Positions 1 through 9,811 are shown, counted from the stretch's first letter. The stretch is DNA of 64,000 bases from G965207335 sp965222825 (GCA_965222825.1 OZ244964.1:1178001-1242000), one strand, 5' to 3'. The notes: generated by a model not told the origin, from the letters alone. A program made the numbers and translations.

Positions 1-3000
1 ATTTATTATTAATTTTAGGAATCATTAAATATTCTTATGCAGATTTTACTTGGGAAAATAGGAATATCACAAAGACTATACCCCAATTAGAGTATGAGCT
101 CAAGGCTAGTAATGAGTCTGTTAGCAAACTAAAACTAGAAATAGAATCATTAAATGCTAAATTAGAAGTTTATAAGTTAGATAATCAAATTATTAAAGAA
201 CAGTTGGAAAACAATAGCCTAGTCATTAAAAAAAAAATAAATAATTTGACAGATTCGCTAAATAAAAATAAAGCAGAAAATAAAAATCTAAAAAATAATA
301 ATAAACTAAAAATTCAAGAAATATTAGACGCTAAAAAAAAAATATCTAAACTAAGTAAACAAATTCAATCACTAGAAAACAATACTAAAAATTTACAAAA
401 ATTACACAAGCAAAAAGTATTAGCAATAGAAAATAAACTAGGTATAACAAATATAAACTTAAATGAAACTAAATTAGAAATAGCTGGACTAAATAATTCA
501 CTACAAAAAAAATCAAGCGAATATACCACTAGCATTAATTTATTATCAAATAAGCATAAAAAACTAGCAGAAGTTTATCAAAAAACTAAAAAACAACTAT
601 CATTATTAAAAAATAATATCAATACATTAACTCAAATTAATAATAAAAAAAATAAAACGATAACAACAATAAGTAAAGAAAAAGATAAACTGTTACAAAA
701 GATATCAGAACTAAAAAAAAATACCACAAAAATAAATAATAGCGTAATCAAGTTAAATAAAAACAATCAAGACCTTATTGAAACTATAAATAATAAAAAT
801 AAGTTAATCAAAATTTCATCAAATTTAAAACAAAAATTAAGCAAAGACCTTAGTGATACTGCCACTAAACTAGCAAATGCTAAGGGCTATAAAAATAAAT
901 ATGAAAATGCCAATAAAGCATTACAAAATAGCAAACAACTACTAGCAAAATCAAACCAAGAGTTAAGTAAAAAAGATAGTAATAACAAAAAATTAAGCAA
1001 AGACCTTAGTGATACTGCCACTAAACTAGCAAATGCTAAGGGCTATAAAAATAAATATGAAAATGCCAATAAAGCATTACAAAATAGCAAACAACTACTA
1101 GCAAAATCAAACCAAGAGTTAAGTAAAAAAGATAGTAATAACAAAAAATTAAGCAAAGACCTTAGTGATACTGCCACTAAACTAGCAAATGCTAAGGGCT
1201 ATAAAAATAAATATGAAAATGCCAATAAAGCATTACAAAATAGCAAACAACTACTAGCAAAATCAAACCAAGAGTTAAGTAAAAAAGATAGTAATAACAA
1301 AAAATTAAGCAAAGACCTTAGTGATACTGCCACTAAACTAGCAAATGCTAAGGGCTATAAAAATAAATATGAAAATGCCAATAAAGCATTACAAAATAGC
1401 AAACAACTACTAGCAAAATCAAACCAAGAGTTAAGTAAAAAAGATAGTAATAACAAAAAATTAAGCAAAGACCTTAGTGATACTGCCACTAAACTAGCAA
1501 ATGCTAAGGGCTATAAAAATAAATATGAAAATGCCAATAAAGCATTACAAAATAGCAAACAACTACTAGCAAAATCAAACCAAGAGTTTAGTAAAAAAGA
1601 TAGTAATAACAAAAAATTAAGCAAAGACCTTAGTGATACTGCCACTAAACTAGCAAATGCTAAGGGCTATAAAAATAAATATGAAAATGCCAATAAAGCA
1701 TTACAAAATAGCAAACAACTACTAGCAAAATCAAACCAAGAGTTAAGTAAAAAAGATAGTAATAACAAAAAATTAAGCAAAGACCTTAGTGATACTGCCA
1801 CTAAACTAGCAAATGCTAAGGGCTATAAAAATAAATATGAAAATGCCAATAAAGCATTACAAAATAGCAAACAACTACTAGCAAAATCAAACCAAGAGTT
1901 AAGTAAAAAAAATAGCGAAATTCAAGATATAAATACCAAACTTACACAACTAAATGCACAGAATAAAGCTATAAAAATAAAGCAAGAAAATAATAAAAAA
2001 TCTAGGGTAAATGAATTAGCAAGGCTAAATTTGATAATAAAAAAACAAAAAATTGATATAGCAAATGTATATAAAAAGAACGACTATTTAAAGACATCTT
2101 ATGATAAAAATATTGCTAGTTATAAAGATAATTTAAAAACTAAACAAAATACTATTACTAAACTAGAGGCTAAAATAAATAACTTAGACACTAAATATCA
2201 AAATAAACTAATAAAAGCAAAAAATACTTACGAAGTTAATTTAAAAACTAAACTTCAAGACTTAGAAAATAAATATAAAAAGGAAATAATAAATATAGAG
2301 TCCATTAGTGGAGAGTTAAATATTGCAAAACAAAATATAGTTAACTTAAATAAAGACATAGCATCATATAGAACTACAATATTAATAACTGAGGCTAAAT
2401 ATACTAAATTATTAGATGATAATACTTTGTTAAAGACTCAGTCAGAATTAAATGAAAATGCTTTAAAAGAAGAAATTAAAAAAAATAAATTACAATTAGC
2501 AAAGCAAATAAAACTTAGTGAGAAAATTAAAATTAATTTAAATAGGTATCAACAGAAAAATGAAATAATTACTAGAAACTTAGAAGAATCAAACGCCAAA
2601 GTTAATGATTTAACAAAACAATTAAGTAGTTTAAATACAACTGCTAATGAATTAAAACAACAATTAGATGATACTAAATTGACATTAAAGAATAAAAATA
2701 ATGTTTTATCAGACTTACAAAATAAAGATAAAAATCATAAATACAAGATAGATATTGTCCAACAAAAATTAGCCAAAGAGCAATTAATAACCAAAAAACT
2801 TAATATTGATATAACTAATAAAAATACTCAATTAGATAATATTACATTAGATTTGGGAGAAAAAACTAACCAATTATCAAGTGTTATAGCAAAAAATGAT
2901 GCCAGCAATAGAACTATTAATCAGCTTAAAAGTATTTTAAAACAAAACAAAGTTAAAATTACAAAACAGGAAAAAGTATTTAACCTAATATACAATAGAA

Positions 3001-3065
3001 CATGCTCTAAATTTAACGCTGTTGTTGCTAATAGTGAAAAAATAAAGTGCGATAATATATTCTAA
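1..3065 (+). CDS. Secreted coiled-coil repeat protein, 5' end outside the window
   Basis: The reading frame is open from base 3, so the gene starts just left of the window. The first codons read LLLILGIIKYSYA followed by DFTWEN, which looks like the end of a signal peptide and its cleavage site. A TTG at 204 is an internal leucine codon, not a start. The remaining roughly 1000 residues are almost entirely Lys/Asn/Gln/Leu-rich predicted coiled coil, with no Cys until the last 20 residues (two Cys). Seven tandem 52-residue units occupy the middle (bases 838-1909). I recognise no catalytic domain. A secreted or periplasmic rod-like structural protein is an inference. The protein at 13116-14678 has a similar signal peptide and composition. 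The coding strand is extremely A-rich. Confidence 0.8.
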   Translation, partial: LLLILGIIKYSYADFTWENRNITKTIPQLEYELKASNESVSKLKLEIESLNAKLEVYKLDNQIIKEQLENNSLVIKKKINNLTDSLNKNKAENKNLKNNNKLKIQEILDAKKKISKLSKQIQSLENNTKNLQKLHKQKVLAIENKLGITNINLNETKLEIAGLNNSLQKKSSEYTTSINLLSNKHKKLAEVYQKTKKQLSLLKNNINTLTQINNKKNKTITTISKEKDKLLQKISELKKNTTKINNSVIKLNKNNQDLIETINNKNKLIKISSNLKQKLSKDLSDTATKLANAKGYKNKYENANKALQNSKQLLAKSNQELSKKDSNNKKLSKDLSDTATKLANAKGYKNKYENANKALQNSKQLLAKSNQELSKKDSNNKKLSKDLSDTATKLANAKGYKNKYENANKALQNSKQLLAKSNQELSKKDSNNKKLSKDLSDTATKLANAKGYKNKYENANKALQNSKQLLAKSNQELSKKDSNNKKLSKDLSDTATKLANAKGYKNKYENANKALQNSKQLLAKSNQEFSKKDSNNKKLSKDLSDTATKLANAKGYKNKYENANKALQNSKQLLAKSNQELSKKDSNNKKLSKDLSDTATKLANAKGYKNKYENANKALQNSKQLLAKSNQELSKKNSEIQDINTKLTQLNAQNKAIKIKQENNKKSRVNELARLNLIIKKQKIDIANVYKKNDYLKTSYDKNIASYKDNLKTKQNTITKLEAKINNLDTKYQNKLIKAKNTYEVNLKTKLQDLENKYKKEIINIESISGELNIAKQNIVNLNKDIASYRTTILITEAKYTKLLDDNTLLKTQSELNENALKEEIKKNKLQLAKQIKLSEKIKINLNRYQQKNEIITRNLEESNAKVNDLTKQLSSLNTTANELKQQLDDTKLTLKNKNNVLSDLQNKDKNHKYKIDIVQQKLAKEQLITKKLNIDITNKNTQLDNITLDLGEKTNQLSSVIAKNDASNRTINQLKSILKQNKVKITKQEKVFNLIYNRTCSKFNAVVANSEKIKCDNIF
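838..1909 (+). repeat. Seven tandem 156-bp repeats inside the coiled-coil gene
   Basis: The anchor GCAAAGACCTTAGTG recurs at 841, 997, 1153, 1309, 1465, 1621 and 1777, exactly 156 bp (52 codons) apart. Copies look identical at the nucleotide level apart from one visible change in copy five (TTA to TTT near 1588, Leu to Phe) and divergence at the end of copy seven. Identity at synonymous positions implies recent expansion or ongoing homogenisation. Each unit is in frame, so copy number changes only lengthen the rod. Confidence 0.95.
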
Positions 3066-3101
3066 AATATAAGTTTTATTTTAACTTTGTATTATTGATT
3101 T

Positions 3102-4394
3102 CTAAAACTTTACATTAAAACCATATAGTTCTGGTATTAGCATAATACTAGCTAATACCAGTATTTGTATTATTATAAATGGTATTACTCCTTGATAAAT
3201 ATCGGTAGTTTTTATACTACTTGGGGCTACACCTTTTAGGTAAAAAAGGCTAAAACCAAAAGGCGGAGTTAAAAATGATGTCTGTAAGTTCATAGCTATT
3301 AGAATTGCAAACCAAGTAATATCAATACCCAAACTGTTAGCTATAGGATATAGTATTGGCACGATAATAAGCGATATTTCAATAAAATCAATAAAAAATC
3401 CTAATACTAAAATCAACAACATAGATAAAATAATAAAACTCCATTCCTTAGCTGGCATACTATGAATTAAATCTGCTAATAACTCATCGCCACCTGTGTA
3501 TGAAAATACCATAGAGAATGCCGTAGCACCAATTAGAATAGTAAATATCATAGCCGTAGTTTTAGCTGTTGATAATGATGTTTGAGCTAGAATTTTAAAA
3601 CTAAATTTACCATACATTAGTGATAATATAATAGCACCTACTGCTCCTACTGATGCTGATTCTGTTGGTGTAGCTATACCTGAGAAAATACTACCTAAAA
3701 CTACTATTATTAAAATTAAAACTGGGCTAATATCTTTAATTAGTATTAAGTATTTATGAAAATTATTTATATCCTGCTCGTTATTTATAATTTCTATCTT
3801 GTGATAATAACTATAAATAATAGCAAATATTACATAAGCACCTATTAGTATTAATGAGGGAATAATAGCAGCATTAAATACATCTCCTACTGGTATATTC
3901 AATACATCAGCTAGAATTATTAGCACAATACTAGGTGGCACAATCTGCCCTAAGGTTCCTGAGGCACAAATTATGCCCGATGAAAATTTATTGTTAATTT
4001 TATGTTTTAGCATAATAGGTAGGCTAACAACTCCCATTACTGCCATAGTAGCACCAACAACACCAGTAGATGCTGCTAATAATGAGCCAATAATAATTGT
4101 TGATACTGCCAAGCCACCACGCATATTACCGAATAAGATTGCCATTGATTCTAGTAATTTATTGGCTATTTCAGTTTTTTGTAGCATTGTGCCCATAAAA
4201 ATAAATAATGGCACAGCTATTAGGATAGTATTCTCCATAATGCTCATTACCCTATAAGGCATAAGAGCAAATAAACCTATACCATCATCAGAAAATAACG
4301 CAAATATGAAAGCAACACCAAAAAAAGTAAATGCTACTGGAAAGCCAATTAGAATTACTAACAAACATACAAAAAACATTATTAATCCAAACAT
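3102..4394 (-). CDS. dctM: TRAP transporter large permease subunit (DctM family)
   Basis: This 430-residue protein is hydrophobic throughout, with about 12 predicted membrane segments and the usual length of DctM subunits. It carries typical DctM features such as an N-terminal GFPVAF, the segment PLFIFMGTML, and GQIVPPSIVLIILADVL. It forms the ion-driven translocation channel of a tripartite TRAP importer in the inner membrane. It is the last gene of a minus-strand operon in the order dctP-dctQ-dctM, starting 5 bp after dctQ ends. It converges on the coiled-coil gene with only 36 bp between them. Confidence 0.93.
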   Translation of the reverse strand: MFGLIMFFVCLLVILIGFPVAFTFFGVAFIFALFSDDGIGLFALMPYRVMSIMENTILIAVPLFIFMGTMLQKTEIANKLLESMAILFGNMRGGLAVSTIIIGSLLAASTGVVGATMAVMGVVSLPIMLKHKINNKFSSGIICASGTLGQIVPPSIVLIILADVLNIPVGDVFNAAIIPSLILIGAYVIFAIIYSYYHKIEIINNEQDINNFHKYLILIKDISPVLILIIVVLGSIFSGIATPTESASVGAVGAIILSLMYGKFSFKILAQTSLSTAKTTAMIFTILIGATAFSMVFSYTGGDELLADLIHSMPAKEWSFIILSMLLILVLGFFIDFIEISLIIVPILYPIANSLGIDITWFAILIAMNLQTSFLTPPFGFSLFYLKGVAPSSIKTTDIYQGVIPFIIIQILVLASIMLIPELYGFNVKF

Positions 4395-4399
4395 AGTAT

Positions 4400-4909
4400 T
4401 TAGCTTTTATTTGGATTTTTATTAGAACTGTTGCACAGCAGTCTTAGACTTAATTTAGCTTTGTAATAACTAGCTACAACTAGCATAACAAATGCAATAG
4501 GTAAAATAGCCTTGATAATAAATCTATACGCTAAGCCACCTGGGTCGCTACTGGTTTCTTGTAGTTGATAAGATTCATAAGCAAAATTATAGCCGTTATA
4601 AATTAGGTTTAAACTAATAGGTAGGATGAAAATTAACACCCCCACTATATTAATAATATTCTTGGTTTTTGCACTAAAATCTTTATAAAATACATCAACT
4701 CTAACATGGGTGTTGCTATAAGTTGCATAACTAATACCAATTAGAAATAGTGCTGAATAAAAATGCCATTGTAATTCTTGTAAAAATATAAAACTATTAT
4801 TAAAAACATATCTCAATACTACATTAGTAAATACACTACTTATTGTTAATAGCACCAAAACTATTAAAATGTATTCTAGGGTTTTAATAATAACTTTTTT
4901 ATTTGTCAC
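4400..4909 (-). CDS. dctQ: TRAP transporter small permease subunit (DctQ family)
   Basis: A 169-residue membrane protein with four predicted helices and the family-typical sequence LQELQWHFYSALFLIGISYA, which contains the conserved E/W region of DctQ. It partners DctM in the membrane and docks the loaded solute-binding protein. Its start overlaps the end of dctP by 11 bp, suggesting translational coupling. The C-terminus is short and polar (NKNPNKS). Confidence 0.9.
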   Translation of the reverse strand: MTNKKVIIKTLEYILIVLVLLTISSVFTNVVLRYVFNNSFIFLQELQWHFYSALFLIGISYATYSNTHVRVDVFYKDFSAKTKNIINIVGVLIFILPISLNLIYNGYNFAYESYQLQETSSDPGGLAYRFIIKAILPIAFVMLVVASYYKAKLSLRLLCNSSNKNPNKS

Positions 4910-5990
4910 TTAGTTCTAAGTAAGATTTGTCAGATATATTAGTCCAAGCTCTAGCCATTTTTAAATATTCTCTTTGAGACTTTATAATCTCATCAGCCAG
5001 AGGTGATTTTTTTGCTAGTTTTGCCAATAATTTATCATTAGCTCTTTTTAACACTTGTATTATTGGTCTAGGCAAACTTTTAACTTCAATATTGGGGTAT
5101 TGTTTTTTCATAGTTTGCCAATTTCTAGAGCTTTTATCAGTAGAGTCTGCATACATTTGATAAGCTGATAATTTCATTGCTGAGATAATAATAGTTTGAA
5201 TATATTTTGGTAACTTATTAAACTTTTTTAAGTTTATTAAAAATTGTAATTCAGTGGCAGGCTCGTGCCAACCAGTATAGTAATAAGGTGCTATTTTATG
5301 AAACCCCATCCGTAAGTCCAGAGATGGACCTACCCATTCTAAGGCATCTATAGTACCTCTATCAAGAGCGGTATATAATTCCCCAGCTGGAATATTCTCA
5401 GGTTTAACACCAACTTCTGCCATAATTTCACCTGCAAATCCGGGAATACGCATTTTTAGGCCTTTTAAATCTGCTACTGTGTTAATTTCTTTTTTGAACC
5501 AACCGCCCATTTGGTTGCCAGTATTACCGCCTATTATCGAGCGAAGTCCATGACGGGCATAAACTCTATCCATTAACTCTTGCCCACCACCATAATCAAA
5601 CCAAGCGTATTGCTCTGGCGTTGTCATACCAAATGGCATAGTAGTAAAATATAAGGTATTAGGATCTTTACCCTTCCAATAATATGAGCCAGAATGTCCA
5701 AAATCGTATTGCCCAGATTTTACTAGGTCAAAAATACCCAACGGTGCTTTATGTTTATTACTAGAATCTATTTGCACTTCCACCTTGTTATTAGACATTT
5801 GCTTAACTAATTTAGCAAACCTTTTGGTAGTTTCACCAAAAATAGGAAAATTAGCTGGCCAACTCTCAGCTAGTTTTAATTTATAGACTTTTTCTAACTT
5901 AGTTGTTGTGGCATTGTCAGTTTTACTTTCTTTTTTATCAATACAGCCAATTAAGGATATTGCCATTAAAATAATAAATATATAACGCAT
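4899..5990 (-). CDS. dctP: TRAP transporter solute-binding lipoprotein (DctP family, TakP-like)
   Basis: 363 residues with a lipoprotein signal: a hydrophobic start and the lipobox LIGC ending at Cys16, so it is probably tethered to a membrane rather than free in the periplasm. Family features include the Arg in LKGLKMRIPGFAGEIMAE, expected to bind a carboxylate, the Gln in GNTGNQMGGWF, and IDALEWVGPSLD. This pattern resembles the keto-acid-binding TakP branch, so an organic or alpha-keto acid ligand is plausible but unproven. It is first in the dctPQM operon and divergent from the peroxiredoxin gene, with 95 bp of shared promoter region. Confidence 0.9.
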   Translation of the reverse strand: MRYIFIILMAISLIGCIDKKESKTDNATTTKLEKVYKLKLAESWPANFPIFGETTKRFAKLVKQMSNNKVEVQIDSSNKHKAPLGIFDLVKSGQYDFGHSGSYYWKGKDPNTLYFTTMPFGMTTPEQYAWFDYGGGQELMDRVYARHGLRSIIGGNTGNQMGGWFKKEINTVADLKGLKMRIPGFAGEIMAEVGVKPENIPAGELYTALDRGTIDALEWVGPSLDLRMGFHKIAPYYYTGWHEPATELQFLINLKKFNKLPKYIQTIIISAMKLSAYQMYADSTDKSSRNWQTMKKQYPNIEVKSLPRPIIQVLKRANDKLLAKLAKKSPLADEIIKSQREYLKMARAWTNISDKSYLELSDK

Positions 5991-6085
5991 AATAAAATAT
6001 TTTGAATTAAAAACCTTTATTTTACTTTGAAACTACTAATTATTGCTATAAAATAACAGTAATTAACAACTTATGTTTACTAACA

Positions 6086-6529
6086 ATGAAAATAAAACCT
6101 AGCGACTACCAAGCAACAAGTAATAAACAAGTATTTATACCTGATAATAGTAAAAATGTTGTGCTGTATTTTTATCCTAAGGACTCAACCCCAGGTTGTA
6201 CCCAAGAGGGCTTGGATTTTAGCTCTTTATACGATGAATTTAGCGATAATAACGCTGTTATTTATGGAGTATCTCGTGATAGTATAAAAAGCCATGAGAA
6301 TTTTAAAGCCAAGCAGGGGTTTAAATTTGAGTTAATTAGTGATAAAGATGAAACTTTGTGTAAATTATTTGATGTTATTAAACTAAAAAAACTCTACGGT
6401 AGAGAATATATGGGTATTGTGCGTTCAACTTTTGTTATTAACAATGATGGCGTAATATTAAAGCATTGGAATAATGTTAAAGTTAAAGAACACGCCAAAG
6501 AGGTATTAGAATTTATTAAAACTTTATAA
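6086..6529 (+). CDS. bcp: Thiol peroxiredoxin, Bcp/PrxQ type
   Basis: A 147-residue thioredoxin-fold peroxidase that reduces hydroperoxides. The peroxidatic cysteine is Cys38 in YPKDSTPGCTQE, the hallmark of the Bcp/PrxQ group. The resolving Cys usually found five residues later is absent (Leu43). The only other visible Cys is in DETLCKLF, so recycling may use that residue or an external thiol. A conserved Arg follows in MGIVRSTFVI. It is transcribed divergently from the TRAP operon and followed by a palindrome and ubiG. Confidence 0.93.
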   Translation: MKIKPSDYQATSNKQVFIPDNSKNVVLYFYPKDSTPGCTQEGLDFSSLYDEFSDNNAVIYGVSRDSIKSHENFKAKQGFKFELISDKDETLCKLFDVIKLKKLYGREYMGIVRSTFVINNDGVILKHWNNVKVKEHAKEVLEFIKTL

Positions 6530-6540
6530 ATCTTTAACAA

Positions 6541-6561
6541 CCCACAAATCGGATTTGCGGG
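6541..6561. repeat. Dispersed 21-bp palindrome, copy 1
   Basis: Arms CCCACAAATC and GATTTGCGGG pair around a central base. Related copies lie at 29533, 31988 and 54771. This copy sits between bcp and ubiG and ends 15 bp before the ubiG start, so the hairpin would lie close to the ubiG ribosome binding site (AAGAGG). Confidence 0.85.
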
Positions 6562-6576
6562 TATAAGAGGTTTGCT

Positions 6577-7269
6577 ATGAATGTAGATGATAAAGAACTA
6601 AATAAATTTGCCAAACTTGCTAGTAGATGGTGGGATAAAAATAGCGAGTTTAAACCACTGCACGATATTAATCCGCTAAGGGTTGATTATATTGATGATA
6701 AATGTAATGGTTTGGCAAATAAAACTGTGCTTGATGTTGGTTGTGGTGGCGGCATATTAAGCGAAGCTATGGCACAAAAAGACGCCAAAGTGAAAGCCAT
6801 AGATATGGCAGAAGCCTCACTTGAGGTCGCAAAATTACATTTATTAGAGTCAAAATTAGATATTGATTATCAAAAAATTACCATAGAAGAACTAGCAAAT
6901 CAAGAGCAAGAAAAATACGATATTATTACCTGTTTAGAAATGCTAGAGCATGTCCCTAATCCGCCGTCTATTATTAAATCTTGTCAAAAATTAGTTAAAG
7001 ATAATGGCTTGGTATTTTTTTCCACTATTAACCGCAATCCTAAGGCGTATTTATTTGCTATTATTGGAGCAGAATACATTCTCAATTTACTACCTAAGGG
7101 CACCCACGAATACCATAAATTTATTACCCCTTATGAACTAGATACTTATGCTAGCCATGCTGGGTTAAAATTAAAAAATATAGTGGGAATGAGGTATAAA
7201 CCATTTACTAAAAAATACAAGCTAGGCAGTGATGTCAGCGTTAATTACTTGTGCTATTATCAAAAATAA
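6577..7269 (+). CDS. ubiG: Ubiquinone biosynthesis O-methyltransferase
   Basis: 230 residues, the normal UbiG length. It methylates hydroxyls in two steps of ubiquinone synthesis using S-adenosylmethionine. The SAM-binding motif I is VLDVGCGGGILSEAMA (about residues 50-65). The N-terminal pattern EL..FAKLASRWWD...PLHDINPLR is specific to UbiG, and the later KGTHEYHKFITPYEL is also characteristic. The ATG is preceded by AAGAGG at a suitable distance. It is probably cotranscribed with bcp. Confidence 0.96.
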   Translation: MNVDDKELNKFAKLASRWWDKNSEFKPLHDINPLRVDYIDDKCNGLANKTVLDVGCGGGILSEAMAQKDAKVKAIDMAEASLEVAKLHLLESKLDIDYQKITIEELANQEQEKYDIITCLEMLEHVPNPPSIIKSCQKLVKDNGLVFFSTINRNPKAYLFAIIGAEYILNLLPKGTHEYHKFITPYELDTYASHAGLKLKNIVGMRYKPFTKKYKLGSDVSVNYLCYYQK

Positions 7270-7290
7270 TCTAAAAATTTAGTTATTTTA

Positions 7291-8130
7291 TTACTTCATT
7301 TCGCCAAGCATAATATCTATTGTTATTTTATCAATAATGGCTTTTATGGCTTTATCTAGTTCGCTATCTTTTGTATAATTTGCCTCAACACATATAGTTG
7401 CACGCCCATTTTTTACTAGTTTTTTTGCTTGCTTGCGGGTATTACCTTTTTTTGCATGTTTTTTATAAACAGCAATAGAGTTTCCGCCTTGATAATTTAC
7501 CATCTTCATAGCTGGTATATCAGTATTACCATCACCAATAAAAACAATATTTTTAAATGGTATAGGGCGTTCGTGTTCTGGGGTAAATCTATTAATTTTT
7601 GTATCATCCCAAGAATTATAAATACCCTTATTTATGCGAAATAAATATTGGGTTTTTGTGGTATAATTTATTGCCAATGCTGGATATTCTGCAACACCGT
7701 TTTCATTATATTTATATCCCGATGCAAATACACATTTGAATTTATTATATATTGCAGTGCCTTTTATCATCTCTCTAAGCCCAGATGAGATAATATAATG
7801 TTCAATAATAATATTTTTAGCTTTGGCATAGTCGTTAATTCTATCAAACCAAGTATTAACACCATTAAATAATTTAATTTCTTTGCCGTGTTTTATAAAA
7901 TCTTGCTCTCTAACAGGAATTTCTTTATTTTTAGCTTTTTTTAGCATAAGGTGCATATACGCTAGCACATTATCCATATCATTTTCTTGTGCTATTTTTT
8001 TAGAATCTTCCCAAAATTTCTTACTATTAACCCCTAATGCGGGTATAAATGAATGCTCCTGCATATTTCCTAGTGCAAGCGTGCCATCAAAATCATAAGC
8101 AATTGCCATTTTTATATTGTTTTTATACAT
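7291..8130 (-). CDS. HAD-family phosphatase-like hydrolase
   Basis: 279 residues with the HAD nucleophile motif AYDFDGTLA near the N-terminus, a Ser-rich motif II in YIISSGLREM, and the acidic motif IV FIGDGNTDIPAMK. These are the residues for phosphoryl transfer through an aspartyl intermediate, so hydrolase activity is likely; the substrate is unknown. The start is either the ATG at 8130 or an internal Met seven codons later (KMAIAYDFDGT). It is convergent with ubiG and has no informative operon partner. Confidence 0.8.
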   Translation of the reverse strand: MYKNNIKMAIAYDFDGTLALGNMQEHSFIPALGVNSKKFWEDSKKIAQENDMDNVLAYMHLMLKKAKNKEIPVREQDFIKHGKEIKLFNGVNTWFDRINDYAKAKNIIIEHYIISSGLREMIKGTAIYNKFKCVFASGYKYNENGVAEYPALAINYTTKTQYLFRINKGIYNSWDDTKINRFTPEHERPIPFKNIVFIGDGNTDIPAMKMVNYQGGNSIAVYKKHAKKGNTRKQAKKLVKNGRATICVEANYTKDSELDKAIKAIIDKITIDIMLGEMK

Positions 8131-8381
8131 AAAAATATCTTTTTTTAATAATCAGTAACTAAATATTACCAGTTATGTCCAAGTAAACTAAATTATCATA
8201 GTTATTCAGGCACACATTGTTAAACAAAACTAGCAAAATGAAATCATTATACTATTTGGTTAATACTTAAACAAGAATTGCTAGCAAACAATATTACTAA
8301 TATGATTATTTTATTTGTTATTGCAGTAGTTAAAATATTGCTATAATACTAAATTCAATAAGTAAAGGTATTATCTAAATT

Positions 8382-9305
8382 ATGAGAATTTTATTATTAT
8401 TTTTACCATTGTTTTGTTTTGCTTATGACAAAACTAGTTTTGATATTAATCCTATTCATATTACGGGTAATAGTTACTACATAGCCGGCAAATTAGGTGC
8501 TGCTACCCAATACGAAGGGTTTATATCTAATGCTGGATTTGTTATAACTAAAGATAGTGTAGTAGTATTTGACGCCTTAGGCACAGAAGCCTTAGCAGAT
8601 GCTATGATAACTAGCATTAAAAAAATTACTAATAAGCCCATAAAATTAGTGCTAACAAGTCACTACCACGCTGACCATATTTATGGTTTAGCATCATACA
8701 AAAAATTAGGTGCAAAAATATGGGCACCAAAAGGCTCATTAGAGTATTACTATTCCAATAGTGCTGAACAATTATTAATAGCAAGAAAAGACTTATTATT
8801 CCCTTGGCTTGACGATGATACCAAACTAATAAAGCCTGATAGGATTATTAGTAAAGATACTAAATTTTCCTTAGGTGGTGTTGATTTTATCATAAATTAT
8901 TTTGGAGCTATTCATTCTAATGGCGATATGTCCTTGCTTGTTAAAAACGACCAAGTATTATTTACAGGCGATATTTTATTTGCAGGCAGGATACCATTTG
9001 TTGGCGATGCCAATATTAGTAAATGGTTAAAAATATTGATTAGCTTGCAAGACACCCAAGTTAATTACATAGTCCCAGGACACGGAAAAATAACAAATAA
9101 TGCTAATAATGCTATTAGCAGAACCAAAGAGTATTTAGAATTTTTATTAACTAAATTAACCCCAGCGGTTAATAATATGATAGACTTTGATAGTGCATAT
9201 AAAAGCATAGATTGGAGCAAATTTACCAATATACCAGCATTTAATGAGGCAAATCGCAAAAATGCTTACGCTGTTTATTTGTATTTAGAAAGAACTTTAT
9301 ACTAA
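8382..9305 (+). CDS. Secreted metallo-beta-lactamase-fold hydrolase
   Basis: 307 residues with a short signal peptide (MRILLLFLPLFCFA) and the zinc motif TSHYHADHIYG, i.e. HxHxDH. Further metal ligands are expected in AIHSNGDMSLL and in IVPGHGK. The fold acts on esters, thioesters or similar bonds. The N-terminal INPIHITGNSYYIAGKLG pattern resembles periplasmic SoxH or quinoprotein-associated MBL hydrolases, which would suit a sulfur oxidiser, but the substrate is not determinable. The 251 bp before it are free of genes; a weak TATAAT lies at 8343-8348. Confidence 0.85.
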   Translation: MRILLLFLPLFCFAYDKTSFDINPIHITGNSYYIAGKLGAATQYEGFISNAGFVITKDSVVVFDALGTEALADAMITSIKKITNKPIKLVLTSHYHADHIYGLASYKKLGAKIWAPKGSLEYYYSNSAEQLLIARKDLLFPWLDDDTKLIKPDRIISKDTKFSLGGVDFIINYFGAIHSNGDMSLLVKNDQVLFTGDILFAGRIPFVGDANISKWLKILISLQDTQVNYIVPGHGKITNNANNAISRTKEYLEFLLTKLTPAVNNMIDFDSAYKSIDWSKFTNIPAFNEANRKNAYAVYLYLERTLY

Positions 9306-9327
9306 ATTCAACAAATTAATAATATCT

Positions 9328-9576
9328 CTAACTTCCATCATCTAAACCGGGGATATGTTGAGATGTAATTTCTATTTTTTGCACTCTTTTATCACAAGCA
9401 CCATGCTCTTCTACCCTAGTAATAATTCGCTCAACACATTCTGTAATATCTTCACACTGCCAAGTGATTTTTGATGATTGCTCATTTCCTAAGGTAACGG
9501 TTAGCACAGCACCAGAAATAGCATATTTAGATACTGATAGTAATAATGTTAAAATAATTATTTGTAGTGTTTTCAT
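9328..9576 (-). CDS. Small secreted Cys-containing protein, unknown
   Basis: 82 residues: a signal peptide ending near SKYAISGA and a mature part of about 60 residues with three Cys (in WQCEDITECVER and HGACDKR). I do not recognise the family. It is convergent with the metallo-hydrolase gene, 22 bp apart. An AGGAT ribosome binding site and several TATAAT-like sequences lie just upstream (9577-9630). Three Cys allow one disulfide plus one free thiol. Confidence 0.65.
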   Translation of the reverse strand: MKTLQIIILTLLLSVSKYAISGAVLTVTLGNEQSSKITWQCEDITECVERIITRVEEHGACDKRVQKIEITSQHIPGLDDGS

Positions 9577-9811
9577 TGTTAAATCCTATTATATATTATA
9601 ATATTATTATATACTAATATAATAATGCGTGCAAGTTTTTTTTATAATTATTAAAAAATACCTATAAATTTGCACAAAAATAGGTTTTGTTATGGGTGTA
9701 TTTTTATGTGTAGAACAGATTTTTTACGAGTGTTTTTATCTAGTCTAAACTAACCTAAACTATTTAATACAGAGGTATTATATTATTGTAGATAATTAGA
9801 TATATTCTATA
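9577..9811. other. Gene-free AT-rich spacer
   Basis: These 235 bp hold the promoter region of the small secreted protein gene (a run of overlapping TATAAT-like hexamers at 9590-9630). I see no coding remnant in them. The spacer ends where the inverted-repeat element at 9812 begins. Confidence 0.5.

Noticed and set aside
204..206. TTG as start of the left-edge coiled-coil gene
   Set aside because: The frame is open upstream and encodes the end of a signal peptide, so the gene begins outside the window.
838..1909. Regular repeats that might be read as a CRISPR array
   Set aside because: The units are 156 bp without spacers, in frame and coding; this is an intragenic repeat.
4426..4445. AACTGTTGCACAGCAGTC at the end of dctQ resembles the MITE terminal repeat
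   Set aside because: Only about 10 bases match and it is inside a coding frame of normal length; probably chance.
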